From positions 1 to 50,789 of the forward strand of contig WRKV01000003.1 in the NCBI GenBank assembly GCA_009777915.1: a DNA stretch of 50,789 nt. Direction: 5' to 3'. The notes beneath the pieces were generated by a model. The model ran no database searches, was not told the origin of the DNA, and saw only the letters and a program-made list of their open reading frames with translations. The translations under genes and the position numbers were made by a program. Of this stretch, positions 15,105-25,526 are shown piece after piece (within the stretch, counting starts at the first letter, position 1; every line of letters begins with the position of its first letter). This stretch comes from Bacteroidales bacterium. Lineage in GTDB: Bacteria; Bacteroidota; Bacteroidia; Bacteroidales; P3.

Positions 15105-18100
15105 CTACGGCACATTCCGCACACAACGCAGGGCGAACCCCGTCTCCTTTGCAAACCCGCCATGCGTTACATTGGCAGCAGTGATGGACAGGGCAGTCGT
15201 TATGGTGGTACCTGCGTTGGAGGCCGTCCAGTAGCCCGAATTCGGAACTGCCGGATTGTTGCCACGACCTGAAAAGCGACGCGACTGCCAAGTTCCGCCA
15301 ATTTGACCAAGAGTGGTACCAATATAGTTGCCTTCAGAGGGAGGTCCAATAGTTGTCGTACCCGTGAGAATAAAATGCAATGTTCTAAAATCCTCAGCCG
15401 TCGGTACACGCCAACCGTCACCCGGAGGACAAAGTCGCTCCGCATAACGCATCACAAAACACCACGAAAAATAGTGTCCGTGAAAATTGTTGTTGTTTGT
15501 ACCACTCACAATCGCATTCCTGCATGTGGTTATGGTATTGCCCGTATTCCAAGTATTTGTATCGGCACAATTGCTCACCAAAACCACGTCCGACCAAATT
15601 TGTACTTCCGATCCTCTCGAAAGCGGTGTAGAGCCTGTCATCGGATCGGTATTGCTTGGATTACCGTAGGTTACCGTGCCAAATGTTCCCGAGTTTATCG
15701 CTCCGGTACAATTTATCGCCTCAAGTTCTTCGGGCGACAATTCGCCGGAAGAATTGACAATATGCTTGCCACTTGTATTGGTTGTGGTTGTGCTGCCACA
15801 ATCATTGGTAGCCACAGCGTAGTAGAACACGCCTACGGTGTCTATGGTAGTGGTAGGCGGATCAAAGGTGTTGGAGTTTGCACCACCTGTGTTGCCCATG
15901 CTTGTGCCGGTTGCTCCTGCGGTGCTGCTTGCTGTGAGGCTCGAATACCACTGAATGGTTGGTGCAGGCGTTGCGAGAGCAGTGCTAAGTGTAAGAGGAA
16001 AATCAAAGGCAGTGCCTCGTGTTGTAGTTTGGTCGTCGGTAGGTGTAACCGTGCCGATATCAGGGGGTACCATGACATGAACAGTAAACGTGAAATCCCA
16101 CGATGTACCTAATTCTGTTATGGTTACGGTTACATCGAAATCTGTTTCTTCGATTAAATCCGGTATGGTGATGCTTGATGTGGTTTCGCCTGTGCTCCAA
16201 AGATAGGTATTTGTGCCGGGGTTGGTCCAACCCAAAGTTGCCTCTTGTCCGAAGCAAATGGATTTGTTCAAAAATGCAGAATCCGGGAACGGATCAAACA
16301 ATTCGTCCAATCTTGTGGTTGAGATCTCAACGGTATACTTTCCGCTAAGATTCGAGGCTGCTGTTCCGCAGGAATTGGTTACCACAACGAAGTATCTCCA
16401 CACACTTATAGAATCAACGGGGGGCGTGTACGTGGCGGTGTTGTTGATGTTTCGAGCGGGAATACCTGCGTCGAAAGCCGGCGGATTTTCGTCTGCATAG
16501 GTATCGGGCACCCTCCGCCATTGGTAGGTCAGCGGAGCAGTTCCAGTGGCTGCAACAGTGAGCGTACCGGGCGAGAAGGCTGTTTCTTCCATCGTTATCA
16601 AATCATCGGTTGCAGGTTGTGTTGTGATAGCAGGATCTTCGCAATCGGGGACTACATCCCGCACACATCGCAACGCCAAGCCAAACTGCTTGGCATTCAT
16701 GGTTTGTGGTGAGATGGCTGTTGCCATAATATCCAAAAGATAAGCGTCTGATGGTAGGATATCTCCTACTGCTGTTGATGACCAATAGGCTGACCTTGCT
16801 GCAACGGTGAGACCTGTGGCAATCGCCGTAAAGCGAGACCCTTTCCAATCACCTGCCCAATTTTCAGCAACACTGCTCGACCCTTCGTCACCAATATACT
16901 TCACAACTTGATTGGCAATGGTAACGCCGTTTAGCGTACCACTCGTACCTGAACGATTAGCCCCTGTACCACCATGCAACGCTATATCCAAATCCACAAA
17001 ATCCTGACGAGTGGGAACACGCCATGGGGCAGGACAAAGTTGAGGTGCATAACGCTGCACAAAACACCAACTGAAATAATGTCCGTTGAAGCCATTCTCC
17101 GCATTACGACAATCGGTACGATATCCGTCTGTGATGCCGAAGTCATAATCATCTTTATCGCAATTGCTCACCGTTACAACGTCCGACCAGACCTGTGATA
17201 TGCCGTTTCCGGAAATGGTGATGGTTTGGGTTTCGATATCGGGTCTATTGCCCCAAGTTATAGCACCAAGAGGACCCGAAACAGGCTCGTTGGTTGTTGC
17301 TATGGCACGACAGCCCAACGGTGTCAGTTCCGTATCGGGCACTCCCTCATAAGGTTCTACCGTATAGCCTACGCTCGGCGGGGTTCGATCGGTTCCGCAA
17401 ATGCTGGTTACAACGGCATAGTAGTAGACCGGACCTCCGGGAACGTTGTTAGGCGGCGTAAAGGACGTGCCTGTTTCGCCCGATATGACCGACCCCGACG
17501 TGTTGTCGTCGGTTGTGGTCGACCACCATTCGATGGTGGGCGAGTGCGAACCTCCTACGGTTAGCACGAGTTCATCAAAACTGCCTGTATTTTGGGTGAT
17601 GCTTTGTGCCGTAGAGGGTGCGGTTTCCCACAAAACGGTGGGATCCTCACAATTCAATCGATCGGCATCATTGATTACACAACGCAATACTTGTCCAACA
17701 CCACGAGCCTCTCCCGACCCTAAAACGATATTATTGGTTGTTCCAAATCGGAATCTACGTGCCGTAGCGGGTGTGGTGGATCCGTTGGCATCTCTCGTCC
17801 AGTAGGGTGATACATTATTGTTGCCTGAGGCAAACCCTGATCCCGAATATGTTGAAGTATACCGATTGGCGTTTGACACCGAACCTTCGCCACTACCTCC
17901 CCAACGCAACACAGGGTCGCCGGGAGTGATATAGCGAGTGGCAACATCAAAGGTACCGCTATGCGTAACTTCGGAAGCCCCTGTACGGAGCAGAGCAGCA
18001 ACGGTGGCAGCACTTTGAGTCGAGCCTACCGTGCTGGTTTCACTACCTCCAAGAGCAATATGCAACGCTACAAAATCCTGTGCCGAAGGAACTGTCCAAG

Positions 18101-21100
18101 GGTGAGGACATAAAACCTCCTGAAGGCGATAAACCATACACCACGAGAAATAATCGCCAAGATAGGCATAATGGTCATAGCCTGAAGTCTGCGTAGCAGT
18201 AGGGCGGTTGGTGCTGTTTGCAGCATTCCGACAATCGGTTTTTTGTGTTACATCACCATCGTTAGGAAATGGTTCCTGCGATGTTCCCAAGGCAACCCAA
18301 GTTGTTTTGTTACAACCCGGAGCCAGTACCACGTCCGACCACACCTGATCGCCCACTCTCCAAACACGATTGGTTTTGAAATAAGGCGTTCCAAGACTTC
18401 CTCCTGCATAAGGAGGGGTATTGAATAAGCATTCTTGGGGTATATACTCGTCAACGGTTCGTTCTCCGCTGAATGCAGAGATCGTTGTTCCGCACACATT
18501 GCGAGCCTCAACATGGTAATACCGTGTGCCTATAATGTTCGTAGGTAGGCTGTTAGACGTTGTGGTAGCCGGTGTGGTGGCAGACTGTGTTTCGTTGCCA
18601 AGCGTCTGACGACCAACAGTGTCTTGGGTTTCGGCAAAATACCATTGGAAAAAGATTGGTGCAGTGCCGGACACTGTGGCAGTCAGCGTATTGGGCGTAA
18701 ACGCCGTATGTTGAACCGTAAACAGTGTTCCGGCGTTGGGATTGGTTGTGAATTCCGGTGCGAAGTACACGATAGCCGTCACTTCGGTTCGTGCTGAAAC
18801 ACAGCCCCAAGCATTCACAGCCTCCACGTAGTAGGTGGTGCTGTCGCTGATGGTAGGTGTGGTAAACTCCGTACCTGTGTACAGAAGTGTTCCGCCCTCA
18901 GAGGCATCATACCAGCGTAGGGTGTCGCCTAATGCTGTTGTTGCCCTAAGGGTTGCCGATCCCTCGCCACAGATGGTGTCGTGGGTGATGGTCAGCACTT
19001 CGGGAACCAAATCGATAATGGTTACCTGTTGCGTTTTAGCTTCACTCCAGCAGTTGCCTGTTGTAGAGAGGGCACGAGCATGCCACACTCCACTCGAAGT
19101 GATGCTTGGCGAAGTAGTGCCGGGGTTGGTAAGATTATCATCGTCGGGGTCGTTACCCTCACGCCAATAAATCGTACCGGCAACACCGTTGTCGATAGAT
19201 GTCGACAATTCAGTCGACTCGCAAGTTATGGACAATCCCGATATGTCGGCTATGGTAGGTACAGCATGAACCGTTACCTGCACCACATCGCTCTCAATTG
19301 CAGGACAAGCCGTTTGCTCCGACATCGTTATCACAACCCGATACCAATGGTCGGACGGCATGGTGTCGGAAATGGTTAGCGTAGTGCCGGTTTCATCGGA
19401 TATATCCGTAGGAGTGAGGCACACCTCGCCCTCACAAATCTGCCATTGGTAGGTCATACCGGTGCCTGTGGCTATCACCGCAAGGGTCACATTGCCCTCT
19501 CCCATACAAATCGTATCACCCACAGGCTCTGTGGTGATGCTTGCTTGATCCACGACTTGAATATATTGGAAAAACTCGCCTTCGCAGCCGTTGTCGGTGT
19601 TGGTGATGGTTACCGTGTAGCGTGTTTGCACGATGGGAGGTGTAGTGATGGTCAGGATTTTGGTGTCGTCGCCGGTGTTCCAAAGATAGCTCAGGTTATC
19701 TCCGGTGATATTGGGTGTGATGGTAATATCTCCACCCACATGCGGGTTGCATATCGTGCTGTGGCTCACGGTGAAACCGCCGTCAAGTTCGGGTGCATCA
19801 AGCACCGTAGGAACATATATCTCCACCTCCTCGCTCACACAAAGTGTTGTTGCATGGCGAACCTGCACCGTGTGATTGCCGTGCGACAATCCGGTAAACA
19901 CGTTGTTACTTCCAAACGAGGTTCCATCAATGGTATATTCCAGTCCGGCTTGCGGAGTTATGGTAATGGTTCCGTTGTAAGGTGCTACGCAGACTTCGTT
20001 TGCGGTTGGTGTTGCTCCCGGAAAAACAGGAGGAATGTTCACGGTCAGCACAACTTCAGTTCGCTCTGCTGATGAGCAGGTTCCGTCCCACGCTTGTGCG
20101 AAGTACGACCGTGTAGCATTGATTTCGGGCGATTGCCACGCCGCTCCTGAAGCGGTAAGGCTACCTTCTATCGGCAGAGTAGCATCATCGGTTTCAAACC
20201 AACGAATGGCAGTAGCATCGGCTGTGGTGACTGTTATGTTGAAATGAACCTCTGTATCAACCAAGCATTGCGGGTCGGGTGCAGTTACCTGCGGAGTGGC
20301 AGGTAAGAGCAGCACGGTGGCTGTAACTGCTGTACGAGTGGTTGACACACAACCCTCATCGGAAACCACCTCAACGTAGTAGGTCGTGCTTTCGCTGATG
20401 GTCGGCGTGGTAAAGGTTATACCTGTGTGCAGAAGTGTTCCACCCTCAGGGGCATCATACCAGCGAATGGTGTCGCTGTCTTGACCTTCTGCCTTGAGCT
20501 GTGCTATCCCTGATCCGCAGATGGTGTCAAGCGTTAAGGTTGGTACATCAGGCAGGGTGTAGGTTGCAGGTTTCACACAGCGTAGCAAAACGCCGTAGCC
20601 TTTTGTATAACGTGATTCAGGAACAATCCAAGCAGTTGTGGCAAACTGAAATACTTGTGCATGACCTGTATCGATCTGTGTTTGCGACCAATAGCGTGTA
20701 TTACTACTCGCACTGTTTATCGTATTACCCCAAATACCTCCACCATAGGGCCAAGGCGGACTACCGGCTAATATCACACCTGCAGCACCCCAAGTTCTAC
20801 CTGCAACAACAGGATTGGCAAGACATAGAGGAGCATCACCATCAGCATCAAGAATACCGCTGTGGGCAAGACCAATCAATCGCAGAAAAACGTCTTCATC
20901 AGTATAGTCTTCGGTAGGATCAACCTCTGTGCCTCCTAAATCCCGATTCAACTGCAAAAACTGCTCCGTTGTAGGAACACTCCAAGGTGCAGGACACAGC
21001 TGGTTTTGAAACCTGTGAACCATACACCACGAAAAATAATCACCACGATACTCGCCATGGTTGGCAATGGTGTAAGAATCGCCGTTTTGGCGGGTTGCAG

Positions 21101-24100
21101 GTCTGCCTGTGGTACCGCTCGCAATACAATCTGCAAACTGCCAGGTTGAATATGAGCCTGAAATGTAGTCGGCGGGCGTTCTATCGGCACAATGTGGTGC
21201 CAAAACTACGTCAGACCAAACCCAGTCACCAACCCTCCAAACCCGGTCGGTTCTCAAATAAGGCATACCTTTGGCAATGAAATCATCAAGAGATAATTCT
21301 TCATTGCACCCTGCGGTATCATTCACCCTATGCCTACCGCTCACATCTGAAATAATAGGGCAAGGCGTGCCGGGGTTTATCACAACAAAATACCATCTGT
21401 CGCCGATCTCAACATCGGATTGTGGAATATAAATGTTTGTTGTAGCACCGTTGCCGGTGAGGGCGGTGGCTGTAGTAAGGTCGGTTGTATCGGTTGTGTT
21501 GAAATACCACTGGTAGGTCAGGTCTGTCCCTGTAGTCTCCACCGACAACGTATCGAAAGGCGTAGAGTTTTGAGCCCTTTGCACAGCCGTTGTGTCGGGT
21601 TGTTGTTCGATATCGGGCTCGAATATAACGATAGCCCTAACGGGTATACGTGGGGCTGAAGCACAACCCTCGGGAGTTACAGCCTCAACATAGTAAATCA
21701 CGCTTTCGCTGATGGTCGGCGTAATAAGCTCGGTGCCTGTGTGTACATGGGTTCCACCTTCAACTGCGGTATACCAATGGATAGTATCGTTCTCGTCCGC
21801 CAGTGTCGCTGTAAGGGTTAGCACACCCTCGCTACAGACGGTATCATGGGTTACAACAGGAGCATCCGGCAGAGCAAAGGAGTGAATCGTCGCCTCAACC
21901 GGTATCCGAACCCCTGAAACACAACCCCACATACTCATGGTTTCGATATAATAGGTCGTGCTTTCGCTGATGACAGGAGTCGTAAACTCGTTGCCTGTAT
22001 GCAACGGTGTTCCGCCTTCGGCAACATCATACCAACGGACTATCCCACAGGCAGGTATTGCCGAAAGGGTTACGCTTCCCTCCCCACAGTTCGAGCCTTG
22101 AATTGCAACAGGTGCAACAACCGGTGGAAGGAAAGGATAGATGATGACCCTCATCGCTATGCGAGGGGTTGAAACATTGCCCAAATCATTCACAGCCTCA
22201 ACGTAGTAGATGGTGCTTTCGCTGATGATAGGAGTGGTAAATTCGGTGCCTGTGTGCAGAAGTGTTCCACCCTCAGGAGCGTCATACCAACGGATCGTGT
22301 CGCTTTCGGCGGCCGGTGTTGCAGTGAGGGTCAAAGAGCCCGCTCCGCAGTTGGTAGTGCTGTGAATAACCGTAGGTGCAGCAGGTACAAGAGGAGATCG
22401 TTCCTCACGAACGCAACGAAGCAAATATCCGCTTTCTCGGGGTGCCAAAGCATTCAAAAAAACACTACCATCATTAATATAATTCAATCCCCAAGCATAC
22501 ATACCTTCGACTGATGATCCGGCATCGTCCGCCGGCACAGCCGTGTTATAGAACCCTCTGGTGCGATTGCTCAAAACACTACCACCTAAAACAGATCCGG
22601 ATATGGTGCCTCCCCAAGCAGTGTTGCTCACCGTTTGCGGAATAGAGGCATCATTACCCGCAATCAAACGGTTAGATAAAGTAGCACCGCCGGCAGGACT
22701 AAAGTTGGTAAGAGTAGAGCCGGCTAAAGTAGAAAGCAAAACCTTAAAATCTTCTTCCGTAGGAACACGCCACCCATCACCGGAAGGACACAACCTGTGC
22801 TGAAAACGATGAACCATACAAAAGTTGAAAAAATCGCCATTGTAACCCATACGATCAGACCAATCATGTGCCTGTTGAGAGGTAGGACGTGGGGCTTCGG
22901 TAGCAATAGTCAGATTGTTTTCGCTCACCCTGCAATTAGCAATCGCACGACTGCCAACATCGGTAAACGATGTTTTGTTGCAGCCCGCAGCCAAAACAAC
23001 GTCCGACCACTCTTGGCCGCCTACCACCCATGTTCTGTTGGTCTTGAAATAAATCGGTTCGAGTGTAAACGACGGAGTGTTGTTATTGCAAGGAGCAATA
23101 GGCTGCACAGCAACCCGATGCAACCCGCTAACGTCGGATACCGCATCACAACAGAAATTAGCTGCCACAACATAGTAGTACATCTCGCCTATTTCGGTTG
23201 TGGAGGGTTCAAACGTCGGACCCGTAGCACCAAACACCGGTGTTCCACCCACGTTGCTGTTGTCGGTATTGGCATACCATTGGTAGAACATGGGCTGACT
23301 TCCCTCAACCGTAACCGAGAGGGTATCGGGGTCGAAAGCCACACCCTGAAAGGTGGTTCGAGTAGTGATGTCCGGATGGGTAATGATTTGTGGAGGGGTG
23401 TAAGTAATCGCGGTAATCGGTGTGAGTGTGTCTAAAGAGCAGCCTTCGGCACTCACAATTTCGAGGTAGTAAGTAGTGTTCCCGGTGATAATGCGGGTCA
23501 TAAATTCGGTGCCTGTGTGCAAAAGGGTTCCGGCATCATACCAACGGATCGTGTCGCTGTCCAAGCCTGTTGCTCGGAGGGTTGCTATGCCACCTCCGCA
23601 AATGGTGTCGGGGATTATGGTCAACGTAGGTAAGGGACGTATCATAACCTGAACGGCATCGCTTGTGTCGGGTGGGCACAAACCGTCGGCATGGCTCACA
23701 ATCAAACGATACCAAGCATTGGAAGCGATGGTGTCGGAGATGGTCAGGGTGTGGGTGGTATCGTTAAGCATATCCGCAAAGGCATCGCCGTCAAGGCATG
23801 CCTCACCCTCACAAATCTGCCATTGGTAAATCAGGTCATCAATATCATCGACCGTTACCGCAAGGACAACCTCTCCCCCATTCACACAAATTTCATCGCC
23901 TTCGGGTTGAGTGATGATGATGCTGTCGGGGCAATACAGCACAATTTCGTTTTCCGAAAACGTACTGTTGACCACTTGCAACGTCGTTCCATAGATTGCC
24001 GAACCGCTGATTCCGGCTGTATTTCTCACAAACAAGGTGTTAAAAACGATACCGTCGCCTTCGGCAAAAATTCCACCGCCATACTGCACAGCTCGATTGT

Positions 24101-24560
24101 CGATGATATGACAATTCCTTACGACGGCATCAACACTCATGTAAACACCGCCTCCGGAAGGCTGTTCAGACGATCTCGCAAAGCCGTTGCGAATGATGAA
24201 ACCATCTAAAACCGCCGCAATTCCTAAGTGAATGACGGTAAATGCAGAATCTCCGTTTTCAATCGTGGTTAAATTTACTGCATAATTTCGTTGTTCGATG
24301 GTGGGATTTCCTACAGTCGGAAATCCGCCGAGCAACTTGATATTTGCGGGAACTATCAAGGTTGTATCAAGAGTATATGTCCCGGCTTGCACCCAAATAT
24401 CGTCGGGCGAAGTTTGTGCCAAAATCATGGCATTTTGCAAGGTGGTTGCATTTGCCCAATCCGACCCGGTTCCTGTGCCGGTCGGTGTAACATGGATTTG
24501 TGCAAAACCGCTAATGCAGATGGCAAGTGCGGTTGCTGATATTAAAAGTTTTGTTTTCAT
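15105..24560 (-). CDS. Giant surface protein with beta-helix, Ig-like and five FISUMP modules
   Basis: 3151 residues. A signal peptide (MKTKLLISATALAICISGFAQ) is followed by the start of a right-handed beta-helix (about 22-205, with GGGVYM, GGGIFAEG, GSAIYG turns). At least six Ig-like modules of one pattern follow (TICG.G.ATL.A...DTIRWYDA..GGTLLHTGTEFTTP.IS.STTYYVEAV...GC), along with other Ig/PKD-like units. Five FISUMP modules (Fibrobacter succinogenes major paralogous domain) lie at about 503-720, 1100-1330, 2058-2295, 2433-2635 and 2958-3151. Each shows W.VG...WSDVV..C, a DCR/NCR cysteine, GDYFSWCMVHRF, LCP.PW.VPT..DF..L and a closing LRCV. I see no T9SS C-terminal signal: it ends directly in a FISUMP module. 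It is the last gene of an operon with a PorP/SprF protein (18 bp) and a type B signal protein, suggesting a cell-surface or secreted complex. Ligand unknown. Confidence 0.85.
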   Translation of the reverse strand: MKTKLLISATALAICISGFAQIHVTPTGTGTGSDWANATTLQNAMILAQTSPDDIWVQAGTYTLDTTLIVPANIKLLGGFPTVGNPTIEQRNYAVNLTTIENGDSAFTVIHLGIAAVLDGFIIRNGFARSSEQPSGGGVYMSVDAVVRNCHIIDNRAVQYGGGIFAEGDGIVFNTLFVRNTAGISGSAIYGTTLQVVNSTFSENEIVLYCPDSIIITQPEGDEICVNGGEVVLAVTVDDIDDLIYQWQICEGEACLDGDAFADMLNDTTHTLTISDTIASNAWYRLIVSHADGLCPPDTSDAVQVMIRPLPTLTIIPDTICGGGIATLRATGLDSDTIRWYDAGTLLHTGTEFMTRIITGNTTYYLEIVSAEGCSLDTLTPITAITYTPPQIITHPDITTRTTFQGVAFDPDTLSVTVEGSQPMFYQWYANTDNSNVGGTPVFGATGPTFEPSTTEIGEMYYYVVAANFCCDAVSDVSGLHRVAVQPIAPCNNNTPSFTLEPIYFKTNRTWVVGGQEWSDVVLAAGCNKTSFTDVGSRAIANCRVSENNLTIATEAPRPTSQQAHDWSDRMGYNGDFFNFCMVHRFQHRLCPSGDGWRVPTEEDFKVLLSTLAGSTLTNFSPAGGATLSNRLIAGNDASIPQTVSNTAWGGTISGSVLGGSVLSNRTRGFYNTAVPADDAGSSVEGMYAWGLNYINDGSVFLNALAPRESGYLLRCVREERSPLVPAAPTVIHSTTNCGAGSLTLTATPAAESDTIRWYDAPEGGTLLHTGTEFTTPIISESTIYYVEAVNDLGNVSTPRIAMRVIIYPFLPPVVAPVAIQGSNCGEGSVTLSAIPACGIVRWYDVAEGGTPLHTGNEFTTPVISESTTYYIETMSMWGCVSGVRIPVEATIHSFALPDAPVVTHDTVCSEGVLTLTATLADENDTIHWYTAVEGGTHVHTGTELITPTISESVIYYVEAVTPEGCASAPRIPVRAIVIFEPDIEQQPDTTAVQRAQNSTPFDTLSVETTGTDLTYQWYFNTTDTTDLTTATALTGNGATTNIYIPQSDVEIGDRWYFVVINPGTPCPIISDVSGRHRVNDTAGCNEELSLDDFIAKGMPYLRTDRVWRVGDWVWSDVVLAPHCADRTPADYISGSYSTWQFADCIASGTTGRPATRQNGDSYTIANHGEYRGDYFSWCMVHRFQNQLCPAPWSVPTTEQFLQLNRDLGGTEVDPTEDYTDEDVFLRLIGLAHSGILDADGDAPLCLANPVVAGRTWGAAGVILAGSPPWPYGGGIWGNTINSASSNTRYWSQTQIDTGHAQVFQFATTAWIVPESRYTKGYGVLLRCVKPATYTLPDVPTLTLDTICGSGIAQLKAEGQDSDTIRWYDAPEGGTLLHTGITFTTPTISESTTYYVEVVSDEGCVSTTRTAVTATVLLLPATPQVTAPDPQCLVDTEVHFNITVTTADATAIRWFETDDATLPIEGSLTASGAAWQSPEINATRSYFAQAWDGTCSSAERTEVVLTVNIPPVFPGATPTANEVCVAPYNGTITITPQAGLEYTIDGTSFGSNNVFTGLSHGNHTVQVRHATTLCVSEEVEIYVPTVLDAPELDGGFTVSHSTICNPHVGGDITITPNITGDNLSYLWNTGDDTKILTITTPPIVQTRYTVTITNTDNGCEGEFFQYIQVVDQASITTEPVGDTICMGEGNVTLAVIATGTGMTYQWQICEGEVCLTPTDISDETGTTLTISDTMPSDHWYRVVITMSEQTACPAIESDVVQVTVHAVPTIADISGLSITCESTELSTSIDNGVAGTIYWREGNDPDDDNLTNPGTTSPSITSSGVWHARALSTTGNCWSEAKTQQVTIIDLVPEVLTITHDTICGEGSATLRATTALGDTLRWYDASEGGTLLYTGTEFTTPTISDSTTYYVEAVNAWGCVSARTEVTAIVYFAPEFTTNPNAGTLFTVQHTAFTPNTLTATVSGTAPIFFQWYFAETQDTVGRQTLGNETQSATTPATTTSNSLPTNIIGTRYYHVEARNVCGTTISAFSGERTVDEYIPQECLFNTPPYAGGSLGTPYFKTNRVWRVGDQVWSDVVLAPGCNKTTWVALGTSQEPFPNDGDVTQKTDCRNAANSTNRPTATQTSGYDHYAYLGDYFSWCMVYRLQEVLCPHPWTVPSAQDFVALHIALGGSETSTVGSTQSAATVAALLRTGASEVTHSGTFDVATRYITPGDPVLRWGGSGEGSVSNANRYTSTYSGSGFASGNNNVSPYWTRDANGSTTPATARRFRFGTTNNIVLGSGEARGVGQVLRCVINDADRLNCEDPTVLWETAPSTAQSITQNTGSFDELVLTVGGSHSPTIEWWSTTTDDNTSGSVISGETGTSFTPPNNVPGGPVYYYAVVTSICGTDRTPPSVGYTVEPYEGVPDTELTPLGCRAIATTNEPVSGPLGAITWGNRPDIETQTITISGNGISQVWSDVVTVSNCDKDDYDFGITDGYRTDCRNAENGFNGHYFSWCFVQRYAPQLCPAPWRVPTRQDFVDLDIALHGGTGANRSGTSGTLNGVTIANQVVKYIGDEGSSSVAENWAGDWKGSRFTAIATGLTVAARSAYWSSTAVGDILPSDAYLLDIMATAISPQTMNAKQFGLALRCVRDVVPDCEDPAITTQPATDDLITMEETAFSPGTLTVAATGTAPLTYQWRRVPDTYADENPPAFDAGIPARNINNTATYTPPVDSISVWRYFVVVTNSCGTAASNLSGKYTVEISTTRLDELFDPFPDSAFLNKSICFGQEATLGWTNPGTNTYLWSTGETTSSITIPDLIEETDFDVTVTITELGTSWDFTFTVHVMVPPDIGTVTPTDDQTTTRGTAFDFPLTLSTALATPAPTIQWYSSLTASSTAGATGTSMGNTGGANSNTFDPPTTTIDTVGVFYYAVATNDCGSTTTTNTSGKHIVNSSGELSPEELEAINCTGAINSGTFGTVTYGNPSNTDPMTGSTPLSRGSEVQIWSDVVLVSNCADTNTWNTGNTITTCRNAIVSGTNNNNFHGHYFSWCFVMRYAERLCPPGDGWRVPTAEDFRTLHFILTGTTTIGPPSEGNYIGTTLGQIGGTWQSRRFSGRGNNPAVPNSGYWTASNAGTTITTALSITAANVTHGGFAKETGFALRCVRNVP

Positions 24561-24578
24561 AATCTGTGATTGTTTTTT

Positions 24579-25514
24579 TTATTGCCACCAATTAGGTTGA
24601 TAATTTACTTCTTCTCTTTTCCAAAGTTGGAAAGTGTAGTTGATTTGAATTTCGTGTGAACCGCGTTGGTAAGGTTTCAGTGCACCATAAGAAACGCCGT
24701 AAGAATAACCGATTCTAAAACCTTCTGCAACATTGGCTTTTAGGTTGAAATTAACGGTTCTGGATCCGGTTCGTAACATAACACCCATTCCATACGTGTT
24801 TTCATAAAATACATGTAATCCCACATTGACCAAAAACGGCACTGTGTGAACGTAACGCATAAAAATTTCCGGGCGTACAGACCATTCGCCCATACGGTGA
24901 ACATATCCACCCATTAAATAAAATTGCGACCTCATTTGCGAATACCATTCCCGTCCGTTTATTTGGTGAATGCCGTATCTGGGTTGCATCAAATTCATGG
25001 CAGAAATACCGGCATACCAATTCATAGCCAAATAGTAAGCTCCAAAACCCGCGTCAAACTTGGTGTTTTGTGTACGTCCTTTTTCTAAAGTAGGGTCGTT
25101 TTCGTGCATAACATACTCGATTTTATCCCAATCCACAATATGATTCAAAAATCCGGCTTGAACGCCCAAATTGAGGATACCTTTACTTAAATAAACTTTG
25201 TGTGAATAGTTGGTATAAGCCGAATTTCCGGTCAGGTTGCCCCATTCCTCACGTTGGTATACAAAGCCCAGAGCGTTTCTCTGACTTTCAAACGGAGCAT
25301 GTCCGTTGAAGTTGATAATAGTTGGTGAACCTCGCATACCTACCCACGATTTATGAGTCGTTAAATTGATGGATAATAAGTCGTAAAGTCCTGTATAGCC
25401 CGGATTGTACAAGATTTGATTACCGGTATACATCGCCAACGGAACAGCTAACTGAGCAAATGTTTTTCCGCCGAAACAGATGAAAATTGCTAATATAAAA
25501 ATTTTGTTTTTCAT
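24579..25514 (-). CDS. PorP/SprF family type IX secretion outer-membrane protein
   Basis: 311 residues with signal peptide (MKNKIFILAIFICFGGKTFAQ). The segment AVPLAMYTGNQILYNPGYTGLYDLLSINLTTHKSWVGMRGSPTIINFNGHAPF is the hallmark of the PorP/SprF family, and the rest alternates in the way of an outer-membrane beta-barrel. SprF-type proteins sit beside genes for SprB-like adhesins in gliding and non-gliding Bacteroidota and are needed to secrete or attach those with type B C-terminal domains. Here it lies between a type B cargo protein (12 bp upstream) and the giant FISUMP protein (18 bp downstream), so a dedicated role for one or both is likely. Family call is strong; partner choice is inference. 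Confidence 0.9.
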   Translation of the reverse strand: MKNKIFILAIFICFGGKTFAQLAVPLAMYTGNQILYNPGYTGLYDLLSINLTTHKSWVGMRGSPTIINFNGHAPFESQRNALGFVYQREEWGNLTGNSAYTNYSHKVYLSKGILNLGVQAGFLNHIVDWDKIEYVMHENDPTLEKGRTQNTKFDAGFGAYYLAMNWYAGISAMNLMQPRYGIHQINGREWYSQMRSQFYLMGGYVHRMGEWSVRPEIFMRYVHTVPFLVNVGLHVFYENTYGMGVMLRTGSRTVNFNLKANVAEGFRIGYSYGVSYGALKPYQRGSHEIQINYTFQLWKREEVNYQPNWWQ

Positions 25515-25526
25515 GGTAATAGGTGT

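Noticed and set aside
15105..15400. T9SS sorting domain at the end of the giant protein
   Set aside because: The last ~190 residues are a complete FISUMP module ending in LRCVRNVP, without the type A or type B signal pattern.
15303..16112. Open frames of up to ~270 codons on the plus strand opposite the giant gene
   Set aside because: They are rich in Cys, Arg and His, have no recognisable domain or promoter, and lie antisense to a clearly coding frame. The higher GC content simply makes stops rare.
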